Positions 33,258 through 42,047 of a DNA stretch of 64,000 nt are shown here, piece by piece. The stretch is from an uncultured Oscillospiraceae bacterium (lineage in GTDB: Bacteria; Bacillota; Clostridia; Oscillospirales; Oscillospiraceae). How positions within the stretch are numbered: position 1 is the stretch's first letter; every line of letters begins with the position of its first letter. The notes beneath the pieces were generated by a model. It saw only the letters and a list, made by a program, of their open reading frames with translations, made no database searches and had not been told where the DNA came from. Position numbers and translations under genes: made by a program. The DNA lies in NCBI GenBank assembly GCA_910584285.1, contig CAJTYK010000002.1, positions 1 through 64,000 on the forward strand, given 5' to 3'.

Positions 33258-33375
33258 GGCCCCCGCGAAAGCCCAGCGGAGCGGGTTTCGTGGGGAGAGG
33301 AGAAGCAAGGGAGCGAAGGGAGCTTTCCCCGCAGGGGGAAGCGGAGTGGAGCGGACTTTGCTTTGACGAAGGGGG
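33258..33375. repeat. Hairpin-rich spacer before the Gx transporter gene
   Basis: CCCCGCGAAA / TTTCGTGGGG and AGCTTTCCCC / GGGGGAAGC hairpins follow one another, then AGCGGACTTTGCTTT. No gene. Style and GGAGCGAAGGGAGC-like bases recall the murI leader. Confidence 0.5.
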
Positions 33376-33380
33376 AACAA

Positions 33381-33869
33381 ATGAAAGCGTCGAAAGTGGC
33401 CCAGTACGGGTTGTTGACCGCCCTGGCCCTGGTGCTGTCCTATCTGGAATCGCTGGTGCCCCCCCTGTGGGTGCCGGGGGTGAAGCTGGGCCTGCCCAAC
33501 CTTGCCATCGTGTTCGCTCTGTACCGCCTGGGCTGGCGGGACGCCTGCGTGATCTCGCTGGTGCGGGTGGTGCTGGTGGCCCTGTTGTTCGGTAACGGGG
33601 CGGCGCTGGCCTACAGTGTGGCCGGGGCGGCGCTGAGCCTGTCCCTCATGGGTCTGCTGAAGCGGACGGGGAAATTCTCCTCGGTGGGCGTCAGCGTGGC
33701 CGGGGGCGTGGCCCATAACGCGGGGCAGATTGCCGTTGCCATGGCCCTGCTGGAGACGGCAAGGCTGGCGTGGTATCTGCCGGTGCTGTGGATCTCGGGC
33801 ACCATCGCCGGGGTGCTCATCGGGATCGTGTCCGGCGAGTTGGTGAAGCGGGTGCCGGAGAAAAAATGA
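33381..33869 (+). CDS. Gx transporter family membrane protein
   Basis: 162-residue membrane protein of the Gx transporter family (also called heptaprenyl diphosphate synthase component I-like). Typical KVAQYGLLTALALVLSYLESLVP start, GVKLGLPNLAIVFALYRLGW, and GGVAHNAGQIAVAMALL. Five to six membrane helices, resembling S components of ECF transporters. Substrate unknown; usual neighbours are NusG-II and flavin-transfer genes. ATG 33381 follows GAAGGGGGA. Confidence 0.85.
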   Translation: MKASKVAQYGLLTALALVLSYLESLVPPLWVPGVKLGLPNLAIVFALYRLGWRDACVISLVRVVLVALLFGNGAALAYSVAGAALSLSLMGLLKRTGKFSSVGVSVAGGVAHNAGQIAVAMALLETARLAWYLPVLWISGTIAGVLIGIVSGELVKRVPEKK

Positions 33870-33879
33870 GGTGATCGAG

Positions 33880-34077
33880 ATGACGAAGAAGCTGAAGAAA
33901 AGCACCGTTGATCTGATCCGCGCCGCTCTGTTCGCGGTCTGCGCTTTGACCTGGCTTCCCGACTGGCCGGTGGAGCGGGCGGGCGGGCTTCGGATTGTCC
34001 TCCCCATCGTCTGCGCCGCCATTGCTGTTTGGAACCTGATCCGGTATTTCAAAGGCCACGAAGCGGAACGCGGGTAA
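33880..34077 (+). CDS. Small two-helix membrane protein A
   Basis: 65 residues with two hydrophobic segments (LIRAALFAVCALTWL and LRIVLPIVCAAIAVWNLI) and a basic N-terminus. GAGGTGATCGAG precedes ATG 33880. It overlaps nothing and is 10 bp after the Gx transporter gene. Similar in size, layout and ribosome site to the next gene, so the two look like an old tandem duplication. No family recognised. Confidence 0.65.
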   Translation: MTKKLKKSTVDLIRAALFAVCALTWLPDWPVERAGGLRIVLPIVCAAIAVWNLIRYFKGHEAERG

Positions 34078-34093
34078 GCGTGAGGTGATCGAA

Positions 34094-34297
34094 ATGAAGA
34101 AGGGTGCATTTCATCTGATTATGTTTGTAATATGCGGGCTGGGTGCGGTGGGATGGATCGCAAATTGTGTGAAGGATTTTGCATACCGGACGCCGGGGAC
34201 TGTGGACGCCTGGAACATCGTCCTCGCTGTTATCTGGAGCGCCGCCTTCGCGGTGCACCTTTACGGATATGTCAGCCAACGCAAGAAGGGAAAATAA
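34094..34297 (+). CDS. Small two-helix membrane protein B
   Basis: 67 residues: FHLIMFVICGLGAVGWIA and NIVLAVIWSAAFAVHLYGYV as membrane segments, basic ends. It has the same GTGAGGTGATCGA leader as gene A. Ends 13 bp before the beta-helix gene. Function unknown; the conserved positions with gene A are the I-V-L start and the W/H-L-I/Y end of the second helix. Confidence 0.65.
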   Translation: MKKGAFHLIMFVICGLGAVGWIANCVKDFAYRTPGTVDAWNIVLAVIWSAAFAVHLYGYVSQRKKGK

Positions 34298-34310
34298 GGA
34301 GGTTCTGCAC

Positions 34311-34979
34311 ATGAATTTGAACACAACCGGGCTGTTTGACCTGAGCCATACCCTGGCCGGGGACTACCTGGCCCGCTTTGCATACCCCTGGCAGGCCCTG
34401 GACGGTATCAAGGAGCTGATCCTCACTCTGGGCCCCGCCCTGGGGAACGACTACGAGGAGCGCGCCCCCCAGGTGTGGGTGCACGAGACGGCCAAAATCG
34501 CCCCCACCGCCTTTCTGGGCGCGCCCTGCATCATCGGCCCGAGCACCGAGGTGCGCCACTGCGCCTTTATCCGGGGCTCCGCCCTGGTGGGGGCGGGGTG
34601 CGTGGTGGGCAATTCGGTGGAGCTGAAAAACGTGATTTTGTTTGACAACGTGCAAACCCCCCACTATAACTATGTGGGCGATTCCATCCTGGGCTACAAG
34701 AGCCACATGGGGGCGGGCTCCATCACCTCCAACGTGAAGTCGGACAAAACCCTCGTCACCGTGAAAAGCCAGGGGGAAGCCATCGAAACGGGCCGGAAGA
34801 AGTTCGGGGCCATCCTGGGCGATTGGGTGGAGGTAGGCTGCAACAGCGTGCTCAACCCAGGCACAGTGATCGGTCCCCACAGCAACGTCTATCCCCTGTC
34901 CTGCGTCCGGGGCGTCGTCCCGGCGGACAGCATCTATAAGACCGGGGGCGTCATCGTCCCCAAGCGGAAGGGAGACTGA
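34311..34979 (+). CDS. Left-handed beta-helix sugar-nucleotide transferase-like protein
   Basis: 222 residues. Hexapeptide repeats (VWVHETAKIAPTAFLGAPCI, IGPSTEVRHCAFIRGSALVG, VEVGCNSVLNPGTVIGPHS) build a left-handed beta-helix. It resembles the UDP-N-acetylglucosamine pyrophosphorylase/acetyltransferase (GlmU C-terminal) half, with GDSILGYKSHMGAGSITSNVK, but has no nucleotidyltransferase domain. Adjacent to glmM, 2 bp apart, so it probably acts in UDP-GlcNAc synthesis as the acetyltransferase or in a related step. ATG 34311 follows AAGGAGG. Confidence 0.82.
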   Translation: MNLNTTGLFDLSHTLAGDYLARFAYPWQALDGIKELILTLGPALGNDYEERAPQVWVHETAKIAPTAFLGAPCIIGPSTEVRHCAFIRGSALVGAGCVVGNSVELKNVILFDNVQTPHYNYVGDSILGYKSHMGAGSITSNVKSDKTLVTVKSQGEAIETGRKKFGAILGDWVEVGCNSVLNPGTVIGPHSNVYPLSCVRGVVPADSIYKTGGVIVPKRKGD

Positions 34980-34981
34980 CT

Positions 34982-36352
34982 ATGGGCAAATATTTTGGCA
35001 CCGACGGCTTCCGGGGCAAGGCCAACGTGGAGCTCACCGCCCACCACGCCTATGAGGTGGGCCGCTTCCTGGGCTGGTACTACGGCCGGGGCGGGGAGCG
35101 GGCCCGCATCGTGGTGGGCAAGGACACCCGCCGCTCCAGCTATATGCTGGAGTACGCCATCAGCGCGGGCATGGCCGCCTCCGGGGCGGATGTGTATCTG
35201 CTCCACGTCACCACCACCCCCTCCGTGTCCTACGTCACCCGGACGGACGGCTTCGACTGCGGCGTGATGATCTCCGCCTCCCACAACCCCTACTACGACA
35301 ACGGCATCAAGCTGATGAACCGGGAGGGGGAGAAGATGGACGAGGGCACCATCCGGCTGGTGGAGGACTACCTGGACGGCAATCTGTCCGTGGACGGGCA
35401 GGCCCTGCCCAAGCTGCCCTTCGCCACCGGCGAGGGGATCGGCAGCATCGTGGATCACACCGCGGGCCGCAACCGGTACATGGGCTACCTGATCTCGCTG
35501 GCGGTGTACTCCTTCCGGGGAAAGCGGATCGCCCTGGACTGCGCCAACGGCTCCGCCTGGAGCATCGCTCCCAACGTGTTTCGCTCTTTAGGCGCGGACG
35601 TGCACGTCATTAACGACCGCCCGGACGGGCTGAACATCAACCTGGACGCGGGCTCCACCCACATCGACGGGCTGAAGCAGTACGTGAAGGATCACGGCTG
35701 CGACGCAGGCTTCGCCTTTGACGGGGACGCGGATCGCTGCCTGGCCGTGGACGAAAACGGCAACCTGGTGGACGGCGACCAGATCATGTACCTGTACGGC
35801 CTGTATATGAAGGAGCGGGGCAAGCTGCTCACCAACACGGTGGTGACCACCGTCATGTCCAACTTTGGGCTGTACAAGGCGCTGGACGCGGCGGGGATCG
35901 ATTACGTCAAGACCGCCGTGGGGGATAAGTACGTCTACGAGGACATGGTGAAGAACGGCCGCCGCCTGGGCGGCGAGCAGTCGGGGCACATCATCTTCTC
36001 CAAGTATGCCCGGACGGGGGACGGCATCCTCACCGCCCTGAAGGTGATGGAGGTGATGATGGCCAAGAAGGAGACGCTGAGCCGCCTGGCGGAGCCGGTA
36101 ACCATCTACCCGCAGGTGTTGATCAACGTGCGGGTGAAGGACAAAAAAACCGCCCAGGACGACCCGGCTGTCCAGGCGGCGGTGCAGGCCGTGGCGGACG
36201 AGCTGGGGGACACGGGCCGGATCCTGGTGCGGGAGTCCGGCACCGAGCCGCTGGTGCGGGTGATGGTGGAGGCGCCGGAGAAGGGCCTGTGCCAGGCCCT
36301 GGCCCAGGGGGTGGTGGATGTGATCCTTGCCCAGGGGCACGGGGCGGAATAA
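34982..36352 (+). CDS. glmM: Phosphoglucosamine mutase GlmM
   Basis: 456 residues; converts glucosamine-6-phosphate to glucosamine-1-phosphate for peptidoglycan. Begins MGKYFGTDGFRGKANVELT. Phosphoserine loop in ISASHNPYYDNGIKLM near residue 99-101, metal loop FAFDGDADRCLAVD, GEQSGHI, and phosphate-binding RESGTEPLVRVMVE near the end. Length and motifs are standard. Last gene of its cluster, followed by the long hairpin spacer. Confidence 0.95.
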   Translation: MGKYFGTDGFRGKANVELTAHHAYEVGRFLGWYYGRGGERARIVVGKDTRRSSYMLEYAISAGMAASGADVYLLHVTTTPSVSYVTRTDGFDCGVMISASHNPYYDNGIKLMNREGEKMDEGTIRLVEDYLDGNLSVDGQALPKLPFATGEGIGSIVDHTAGRNRYMGYLISLAVYSFRGKRIALDCANGSAWSIAPNVFRSLGADVHVINDRPDGLNINLDAGSTHIDGLKQYVKDHGCDAGFAFDGDADRCLAVDENGNLVDGDQIMYLYGLYMKERGKLLTNTVVTTVMSNFGLYKALDAAGIDYVKTAVGDKYVYEDMVKNGRRLGGEQSGHIIFSKYARTGDGILTALKVMEVMMAKKETLSRLAEPVTIYPQVLINVRVKDKKTAQDDPAVQAAVQAVADELGDTGRILVRESGTEPLVRVMVEAPEKGLCQALAQGVVDVILAQGHGAE

Positions 36353-36947
36353 GGGCAGGGGTGCGGTCTCGCCTTCGGCTCGGTCGGCGCTGGACGAGCG
36401 CCACCGGCGCTCAGCGCCCTGCCGGGGGCGTTCCTTTCTGCTCGTGCAGAAAGGAACCGAAAGACACGCTTAAGGGGGAGACCGCCGGATCGCGCTTCGC
36501 GCTCAGGCGGTCTCCCCCTTAAGAATCCCCCTTTTACGGGGGCCGTCAGATCGGAGGGTGGGTGGTACCCTTCCGGCGCGGAGCGGATACGGACGCGTGG
36601 ATCCCTGTCGCCGCTGCCGCTGAGTGTGTGGGTACTGATTGTGGGTGGGATCCATATTCTGTGCGCCTGGGTGTTGGGTGGTGCTTCACGGGTGCGGGTC
36701 GGGCGCATTCTCCGTACCGGGCGGGGGAGCCGGAACCACCCAGGCGCCAACCGAGGGAACCGCCTGGGTGCTGTCCCCACACACGGGCGGCAGCACCAAT
36801 GGGGGAGAAGCCAGTCCAGTCTTTGCGCGCCGGTCACTTCCCCACCCCGCAAAATCGGCGTGCCCTTGACCTTAATGGGGGTTCTCAGGGGGAGGCCGTC
36901 CTGAGAGCGGGGGCCCCAAGGGCGGGCCCTCCAGGGGGTAAGGGGGA
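36353..36947. repeat. Hairpin-rich 595-bp intergenic region
   Basis: Two strong inverted repeats: CGTTCCTTTCTGC / GCAGAAAGGAACG near 36430-36461, and TTAAGGGGGAGACCGCC / GGCGGTCTCCCCCTTAA at about 36470-36523 with an inner GCG-CTT-CGC. Beyond 36540, CACCCAGGC / GCCTGGGTG pair across 20 nt. Open frames exist on both strands, but their Pro/Arg/Gly-rich composition is not protein-like. No RNA family recognised. Both flanking genes converge on this region. Confidence 0.6.
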
Positions 36948-38543
36948 CTACCTGTCCCACTTGGCAATAAGCGCCCGGATCTGATCCTCGAACTTGCCCA
37001 GATCCTTGTTGGAGCCGCCCCGGTTGTGGGCGATGACCTCCAACAGCTTCTGGCCCATATCCTCCAGCCGGCGGTAGGCCGGGGAGCCCATGGGGGCCGC
37101 CGGGACCTTGGGCTCCAGCACGATGCCCGGGGCGATCAGGCGGTTATCCAGCAGGTCGTAGACCTCCTCATAATCAGGGGCGTGGACGGCAAAGCCCAGC
37201 TCCTTCAGGGTCTGGGTGTAGTTCTCCGCGGCCCGGGCCTCGCCGTGTACCACGAACACCTGCTTGGGCTTGGGGCTGAAGGCGCTGATCCAGCGCACCA
37301 GTCCGTCCCGGTCTGCGTGGGAGCTCAGGCCGTGGAAGCGGACGATCCGCGCCCGGACCGCCACCTCCTCCCCGAACAGACGCACCCGCTGGGCGCCGTC
37401 CAGAATCCGGCGGCCCAAGGAGCCGTCCGCCTGGTAGCCCACAAAGAGGATGGTGCACTCCGGTCGCCACAGATTGTGCTTCAGGTGGTGCCGGATGCGG
37501 CCCGCGTCGCACATGCCGGAGGCGGAGATGATCACCTTGGGGGTGGGGTCGGCGTTCAGCCCCCGGGATTCCTCGGTGCCCTCGGTGATGTTCAGCCCCG
37601 GGAAGCGGAACAGCGCCCCGCCCCGCAGGTGCTCAATGGCGTCCTCGTCCAAGTAGCCGGTGAGATCGCCGGAAAAGATCTCGGTGGCCGCCCCGGCCAG
37701 GGGGGAGTCCACGTACACCTGGAAGTCGGGGTTGTGGCGCACCAGCCCCTGCTCCTTGATCTGGCGGATAAAGTACAGCAGCTCCTGGGTGCGGCCCACG
37801 GCGAAGGAGGGGATGATCAGGTTGCCCCCCTCAGCCATAGTCTCGTCAATGACCCGGGCCAGATCGTCGGCGTAGTTGGGCTTTTCCTTCACGTTGTGGA
37901 GCCGGTCGCCGTAGGTGCTCTCCGTCACCACATAGTCGGCGTCCGTGATGTACTGGGGAGCGCGGATGATGGGGGTTTTCCGGTTGCCGATGTCGCCGGA
38001 GAACACGATCTTCCGGGTCTCCTCCCCCTCGGTGAGCCAAAGCTCCGCGCAGGCGGAGCCCAGCAGGTGGCCCGCGTCGATAAACCGGGCCCGGATGCCG
38101 TCGGAGATCTGGAACTCCTGGCCGTACTCCATGGTGACCACGTGCCGCAGGGCCCGCTCCACGTCCACGATGGTATACAGCGGCTCCACCGGGGGCTTGC
38201 CCGCCCGCTGGCCCTTCTGGTTCTCCCAGGCGGCGTCGCTCTCCTGGATGTGGGCGGAGTCCCGGAGCATGATGTCCAGCAGCTGGGCCGTCAGCCGGGT
38301 GCAGTAGATATTGCCCCGGAAGCCCTGCTTCACCAGCAGGGGGATACGCCCTGAGTGATCGATGTGGGCGTGTGTGACCACCATGTCGTCGATGAGGGAG
38401 GGGGCGAAATCCAGCTCGGCGTTGTCCCGCTCGTCCCGGCCCTGCTGCAGGCCGCAGTCCACCAGCACCTTGTGGCCGTTGGCCTCCACACAGTGGCAGC
38501 TGCCGGTGACCGCCTTGGCCGCGCCGAAAAAGGTCAATTTCAT
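36948..38543 (-). CDS. Beta-CASP metallo-beta-lactamase ribonuclease-like protein
   Basis: 531 residues of the metallo-beta-lactamase/beta-CASP family that includes RNA-processing nucleases. Zinc motif VVTHAHIDHSGRIPLL near 60-75, plus VFSGDIGNR. Beta-CASP parts: VVTESTYGDRLH, IPSFAVGRTQELLYF, VYVDSPLA, ISASGMCDAGRIRHHL and the C-terminal RFHGLSSHADRDGL. An RMMBL region follows. ATG 38543 is preferred to a frame open 31 codons further upstream. Function may be RNA 3'-5' processing; no RNA substrate can be deduced. Single gene. Confidence 0.9.
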   Translation of the reverse strand: MKLTFFGAAKAVTGSCHCVEANGHKVLVDCGLQQGRDERDNAELDFAPSLIDDMVVTHAHIDHSGRIPLLVKQGFRGNIYCTRLTAQLLDIMLRDSAHIQESDAAWENQKGQRAGKPPVEPLYTIVDVERALRHVVTMEYGQEFQISDGIRARFIDAGHLLGSACAELWLTEGEETRKIVFSGDIGNRKTPIIRAPQYITDADYVVTESTYGDRLHNVKEKPNYADDLARVIDETMAEGGNLIIPSFAVGRTQELLYFIRQIKEQGLVRHNPDFQVYVDSPLAGAATEIFSGDLTGYLDEDAIEHLRGGALFRFPGLNITEGTEESRGLNADPTPKVIISASGMCDAGRIRHHLKHNLWRPECTILFVGYQADGSLGRRILDGAQRVRLFGEEVAVRARIVRFHGLSSHADRDGLVRWISAFSPKPKQVFVVHGEARAAENYTQTLKELGFAVHAPDYEEVYDLLDNRLIAPGIVLEPKVPAAPMGSPAYRRLEDMGQKLLEVIAHNRGGSNKDLGKFEDQIRALIAKWDR

Positions 38544-38645
38544 CAAAAGGCACCTCGATTCTCTTTCCTGTCTTGTGCAGGTTCTATAATGGCATTGTAT
38601 AACAGGACGGGGGAAAAGTAAAGGGCTTCCCGACAACTTTCGGGA

Positions 38646-38693
38646 AAAATAGAGGAAGGCCGGGCTGCCCCCCGACCTTCCTCTATTTTTTAC
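38646..38693. terminator. Bidirectional terminator
   Basis: AAAAATAGAGGAAGG / CCTTCCTCTATTTTTT stem with an inner CGGG/CCCG, between the beta-CASP gene's promoter side and the ABC transporter's end. T-runs on both strands. Confidence 0.9.
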
Positions 38694-38715
38694 GCCGCTC
38701 CGGACAGGCCGGAGC

Positions 38716-39822
38716 TCAGAAGCCGGACTCGTCCAGCTTCCCTTGGCTCCGGGCCAGCTCCCGCAGCCGCCGGTTGCCCTCGTTCATCTCCCCGAAGTCC
38801 TCCACTGGGCAGAGCACCCGGGTGCACCCCTCCATCAGGGCAGCGGCCCGCCGGAGCGCCTCCTCCCCGATGGGGCGGAAAGGCTTCTCCGAGACGGTCT
38901 CCACCGCCAGTGCCCGGGCCACGGGGTAGTCCAGGTCGTTCTCCCCCAGCACCCCGGCGGCAAAGGGCGTCCCCTGCCGCTGGAGCCGGCGATAGACCGG
39001 GATGCCCGCCCCGCCGCCGCCGATGACAAACACCTCCGGGGCCCCGGAGGCCGCCTCCAGCTCCAGCGAGCCGTACAGGGCGTTGTAGCTGCCCCGGGCC
39101 GCGCCGTACAGATCCGTGATATACTCCGCAGTGAAGATGTCCTCCGGCGGGCCCTGCCGAGCGATGGTATCCCCCGAGACGCACACCACCCAGTCGCTGA
39201 TCTTCTGGGCCAGATCCAGCTCGTGGAGGGACATCACCACCGCCAGGTTCCGGGAGCGCACCATGTCCTTCAAGATGGCCAGCAGCTCCAGCTTGTGGCG
39301 GATGTCCAGGAAGGAGGTGGGCTCGTCCAGCACCAGCACCTCCGGCTCCTGGTTCAGCGCCCGGGCCAGCAGCACCCGCTGGCGCTGCCCGTCGCTGATC
39401 CGGGAGAAGTCCCGATCCGCCAGGTCGGCGGCGTGCACCAGCTCCAGGCTCTTGGCTGTCTTGTCCCGATCCTCCTGGGTCAGGATCCCCAGCCGCCCGG
39501 TGTAGGGATACCGCCCGGTGGCCGCCACGTCGAAGCAGGTCATCAGCTCCGGGCGGACGTGGGCGGTCATGAGCACGCTGAGCTTCCGGGCCACGTCCCG
39601 CTCGCTGAGGGCCGCCATGTCCTCCCCACCCAGGTACACCGCCCCCCCGATGAGGGGGAGCTGCCGGATGAGGCTTTTCAGGATGGTGGATTTGCCCGCC
39701 CCGTTGGGGCCGATAAGGGTCATGATCCGCCCCCGGCGCAGCTCCAGCTCAATGCCGCTGATGAGGGCCCTTTTGTGGTAGCCCACGCTGAGGTGTTCCG
39801 TGCGCAGACGCGGTTCGCTCAT
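38716..39822 (-). CDS. FecE/BtuD-type ABC transporter ATPase with C-terminal extension
   Basis: 368 residues. Residues 1-255 are a normal ATPase: Walker A LIGPNGAGKSTILKSL, the signature RISDGQRQRVLLARAL, Walker B VLVLDEPTSFLD, and a His-switch VVMSLHELDLA. Beyond that lies an extra ~110-residue domain with a Rossmann-like start, VFVIGGGGAGIPVYRRLQRQ, of unknown role. Overlaps the permease by 4 nt. Last gene of the riboswitch-controlled CbiK locus, so the cargo is probably a corrinoid, tetrapyrrole or metal chelate. Confidence 0.88.
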   Translation of the reverse strand: MSEPRLRTEHLSVGYHKRALISGIELELRRGRIMTLIGPNGAGKSTILKSLIRQLPLIGGAVYLGGEDMAALSERDVARKLSVLMTAHVRPELMTCFDVAATGRYPYTGRLGILTQEDRDKTAKSLELVHAADLADRDFSRISDGQRQRVLLARALNQEPEVLVLDEPTSFLDIRHKLELLAILKDMVRSRNLAVVMSLHELDLAQKISDWVVCVSGDTIARQGPPEDIFTAEYITDLYGAARGSYNALYGSLELEAASGAPEVFVIGGGGAGIPVYRRLQRQGTPFAAGVLGENDLDYPVARALAVETVSEKPFRPIGEEALRRAAALMEGCTRVLCPVEDFGEMNEGNRRLRELARSQGKLDESGF

Positions 39823-40832
39823 GCCCGGGCCCCCTTCCCGCCCCGCCGGGAGGCCATGAGGTAGAGCACCACCGGCGCGCCGAACACGGCGGTGACGGAG
39901 CTGATGGACATATCCCGGGGGGCGAAGGCGGTGCGGGCGATGAGGTCGCAGAACAGGCAGAAGGCTGCGCCCCCCAAAAAACAGCCCGGTATGATCACGA
40001 TGGGCTTTGCGGTGCGGAACAGGCCCTTCACCAGATGGGGCACAGCGATGCCCACGAAGGAGATGGGCCCGGCAAAGGCGGTGACGCAGGCGGACAGCAG
40101 GCTGGACAGCAGGATCAGCTCTGCCCGGAACCGCTTGATGTTCACCCCCATGCTCTGGGCGTACACCTCCCCCATCTGGTAGGCCCCAATGGGCTTGGAC
40201 AGCAGGAAGGTGAGCACCAGGGCCACGCCCACCACCCAGGCCATGAGCCGCACGTTTTCCCAGGAGGTGCCGGAGAAGCTGCCCAGCGACCAGTTGTGGA
40301 GGTTGACGATGTTGGAGTCGTCGCTGAAGGTGATCACAAAGTCGGTGATGGCGGAGCAGATGTTGCCGATCATGATGCCGCACACCACCAGCATGGACAT
40401 ATTCCGCACCCGCCGGGACATGAGCAGCACAAAGCCCATGGAGATCATGGATCCGGCGAAGGCCCCCGCCACCATGGCCATGGAGCTGATGACGATGCCC
40501 CGGCTGAGGAAGGTCACCATCACCAGGGCCACCGTCAGCTTGGCCCCGGAGGAGATGCCCAGCACAAAGGGCCCGGCGATGGGGTTAGCGAAAAAGGTCT
40601 GGAGCAGGAAGCCGGACACCGACAGCGCCCCGCCCAGGATGGCGGCGGCCAGCAGCCGGGGCAGGCGCATCCCCCAGATAATGCCGCTCTCCGACGGCTT
40701 TAGTAGGGCGGAAAATACCTCCTCCAGCGGTATGCTCACGCTGCCGGCGCTGATATTCCACACCAGCAGCGCCAGCACCAGTGCCGTCAGCAGCGCCAGC
40801 CCTGCGGCGCAGCGCGGCCGGTTGTCTTTCAT
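39819..40832 (-). CDS. FecCD/BtuC-type ABC transporter permease
   Basis: 337 residues with eight to ten membrane helices, in the family that carries iron-siderophores, heme and vitamin B12. Typical RLPRLLAAAILGGALSVSGFLLQ, FFANPIAGPFVLGISSGAKL, MGVNIKR, GPISFVGIAVPHLVK, and a C-terminal coupling region (TAVFGAPVVLYLM). ATG 40832 is preferred: GGAGGGG lies 6 nt upstream. It overlaps the ATPase gene by 4 nt; the binding protein is 15 bp upstream. Confidence 0.92.
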   Translation of the reverse strand: MKDNRPRCAAGLALLTALVLALLVWNISAGSVSIPLEEVFSALLKPSESGIIWGMRLPRLLAAAILGGALSVSGFLLQTFFANPIAGPFVLGISSGAKLTVALVMVTFLSRGIVISSMAMVAGAFAGSMISMGFVLLMSRRVRNMSMLVVCGIMIGNICSAITDFVITFSDDSNIVNLHNWSLGSFSGTSWENVRLMAWVVGVALVLTFLLSKPIGAYQMGEVYAQSMGVNIKRFRAELILLSSLLSACVTAFAGPISFVGIAVPHLVKGLFRTAKPIVIIPGCFLGGAAFCLFCDLIARTAFAPRDMSISSVTAVFGAPVVLYLMASRRGGKGARA

Positions 40833-40846
40833 CGTCATCCCCTCCG

Positions 40847-42037
40847 TCACGTCAGCCGGTAGAGATAGGTCAGCGACCCATCCGCCCCATGGCCTTGCGT
40901 CAGAATGTTATGGATGTCCAGCATCATCTCGCCCACGGACTGGGATTCCTGGAACATACTTTTTCCGGTGCACCACACATTTCCCTCCCGCACCGCCTTG
41001 AAGTCGGCCAGGGGGGCGCTTTTGGCAATGAGCTGCTCCAGCGTCTCCAACGTGCCCTCGATGGTGCTGTTGTAGATGAGCACATCTGCGTCCTTTGCCT
41101 CGTGGTAGAAGCTCTCCATCTGGATGTTCATGGTGGACAGGGCGTTGTCCCCCTCCCCCAGGCCCTCGGGCAGATAGACCCCGCCCGCCAGGTCGATGGC
41201 CTTGGCGATGTAGTCCCCCGACTTGCGCACCGTCACCATGCCGTTGGCGGTGACGGCGAAGAAGGCCACCGTCTTTCCGGTGCTCTCCTGCTCCAGCACG
41301 GGCTCCAGCCTGGCCAGCTGCTCAGCGTAGTAGGCGTCGGCCTCCTTCTCCCGGCCCAGCAGGGCGCCGTACAGCTTCACCCACTCCATCCGGCCCAGGG
41401 GGTGGCTCTCATAGCTGGAGCGCTCCACCAGCACCGGGATGCCCAGCCGCTCCAGCTGCTCCTTCACCTCGGGGTTGTGGTAGATCATGGTGGACTCCAG
41501 GGCCATGCCACAGCCCTTGGACTGGAGCAGCTCGTAGTCCGGAGCGGAGTATTTCCCGGCGTACACCATCCGGCCCGCCTCCATGGCCTCCTTCACCTCG
41601 GGGAGATACCAGCCCGCCGCGTCGGTGCCCACCAGGGTGACGGCGTCCATGGCGTCCAGCTTCCGGAAGCAGTCCATGGCGGCGGTGGCCTGTAGGTAAA
41701 TATTCTGGATGGGCTGGCGCAGAACGGTGACGTCCTCCGGCGTGCCCTCCGGGATGGGATCCAGCTCGGGCACCACCAGATAGGTTTCCGTATCAATGGC
41801 GATCCGCTGATAGCCCTCCGGGGAATAATCCACGGAAAACATCTGGGCATAGTCCAGCTCCAGGTGTCGGCTCCAGTCCATCTCGCCCCAGGCCGGCACG
41901 ACCCGCTCTGTGTTGGCGGGCTCCGACCCCTGGGAGGGCTCCTGGGCGGGCGGCGCGGAGGTCTCCCCAGCAGGGGCGCAGGCACACAGGGCCGCCGTCA
42001 GCGCCAGCAGGGGCACAACAATTTTCCACAATTTCAT
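40847..42037 (-). CDS. ABC transporter substrate-binding lipoprotein
   Basis: 396 residues. Signal peptide with a lipobox LCAC (Cys20), then a Pro/Ser/Glu-rich linker. The FecB/BtuF-like body has TERVVPAWGE near 45, LVGTDAAGWYLPEVKEAMEAG and LVERSSYESHPLGRMEWVKLYGALLG (in parts), and ISGDY-like KSGDYIAKAIDLAGG. Substrate unknown; the riboswitch in front of the operon argues for a corrinoid or cobalt chelate, the family for a siderophore or heme alternative. 10 bp downstream of the NEAT-like lipoprotein. Confidence 0.88.
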   Translation of the reverse strand: MKLWKIVVPLLALTAALCACAPAGETSAPPAQEPSQGSEPANTERVVPAWGEMDWSRHLELDYAQMFSVDYSPEGYQRIAIDTETYLVVPELDPIPEGTPEDVTVLRQPIQNIYLQATAAMDCFRKLDAMDAVTLVGTDAAGWYLPEVKEAMEAGRMVYAGKYSAPDYELLQSKGCGMALESTMIYHNPEVKEQLERLGIPVLVERSSYESHPLGRMEWVKLYGALLGREKEADAYYAEQLARLEPVLEQESTGKTVAFFAVTANGMVTVRKSGDYIAKAIDLAGGVYLPEGLGEGDNALSTMNIQMESFYHEAKDADVLIYNSTIEGTLETLEQLIAKSAPLADFKAVREGNVWCTGKSMFQESQSVGEMMLDIHNILTQGHGADGSLTYLYRLT

Positions 42038-42047
42038 AGGCGTCCCC

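Noticed and set aside
36106..36984. Arg/Pro-rich frames on both strands behind glmM
   Set aside because: They cross hairpins and glmM antisense sequence; composition is not protein-like.
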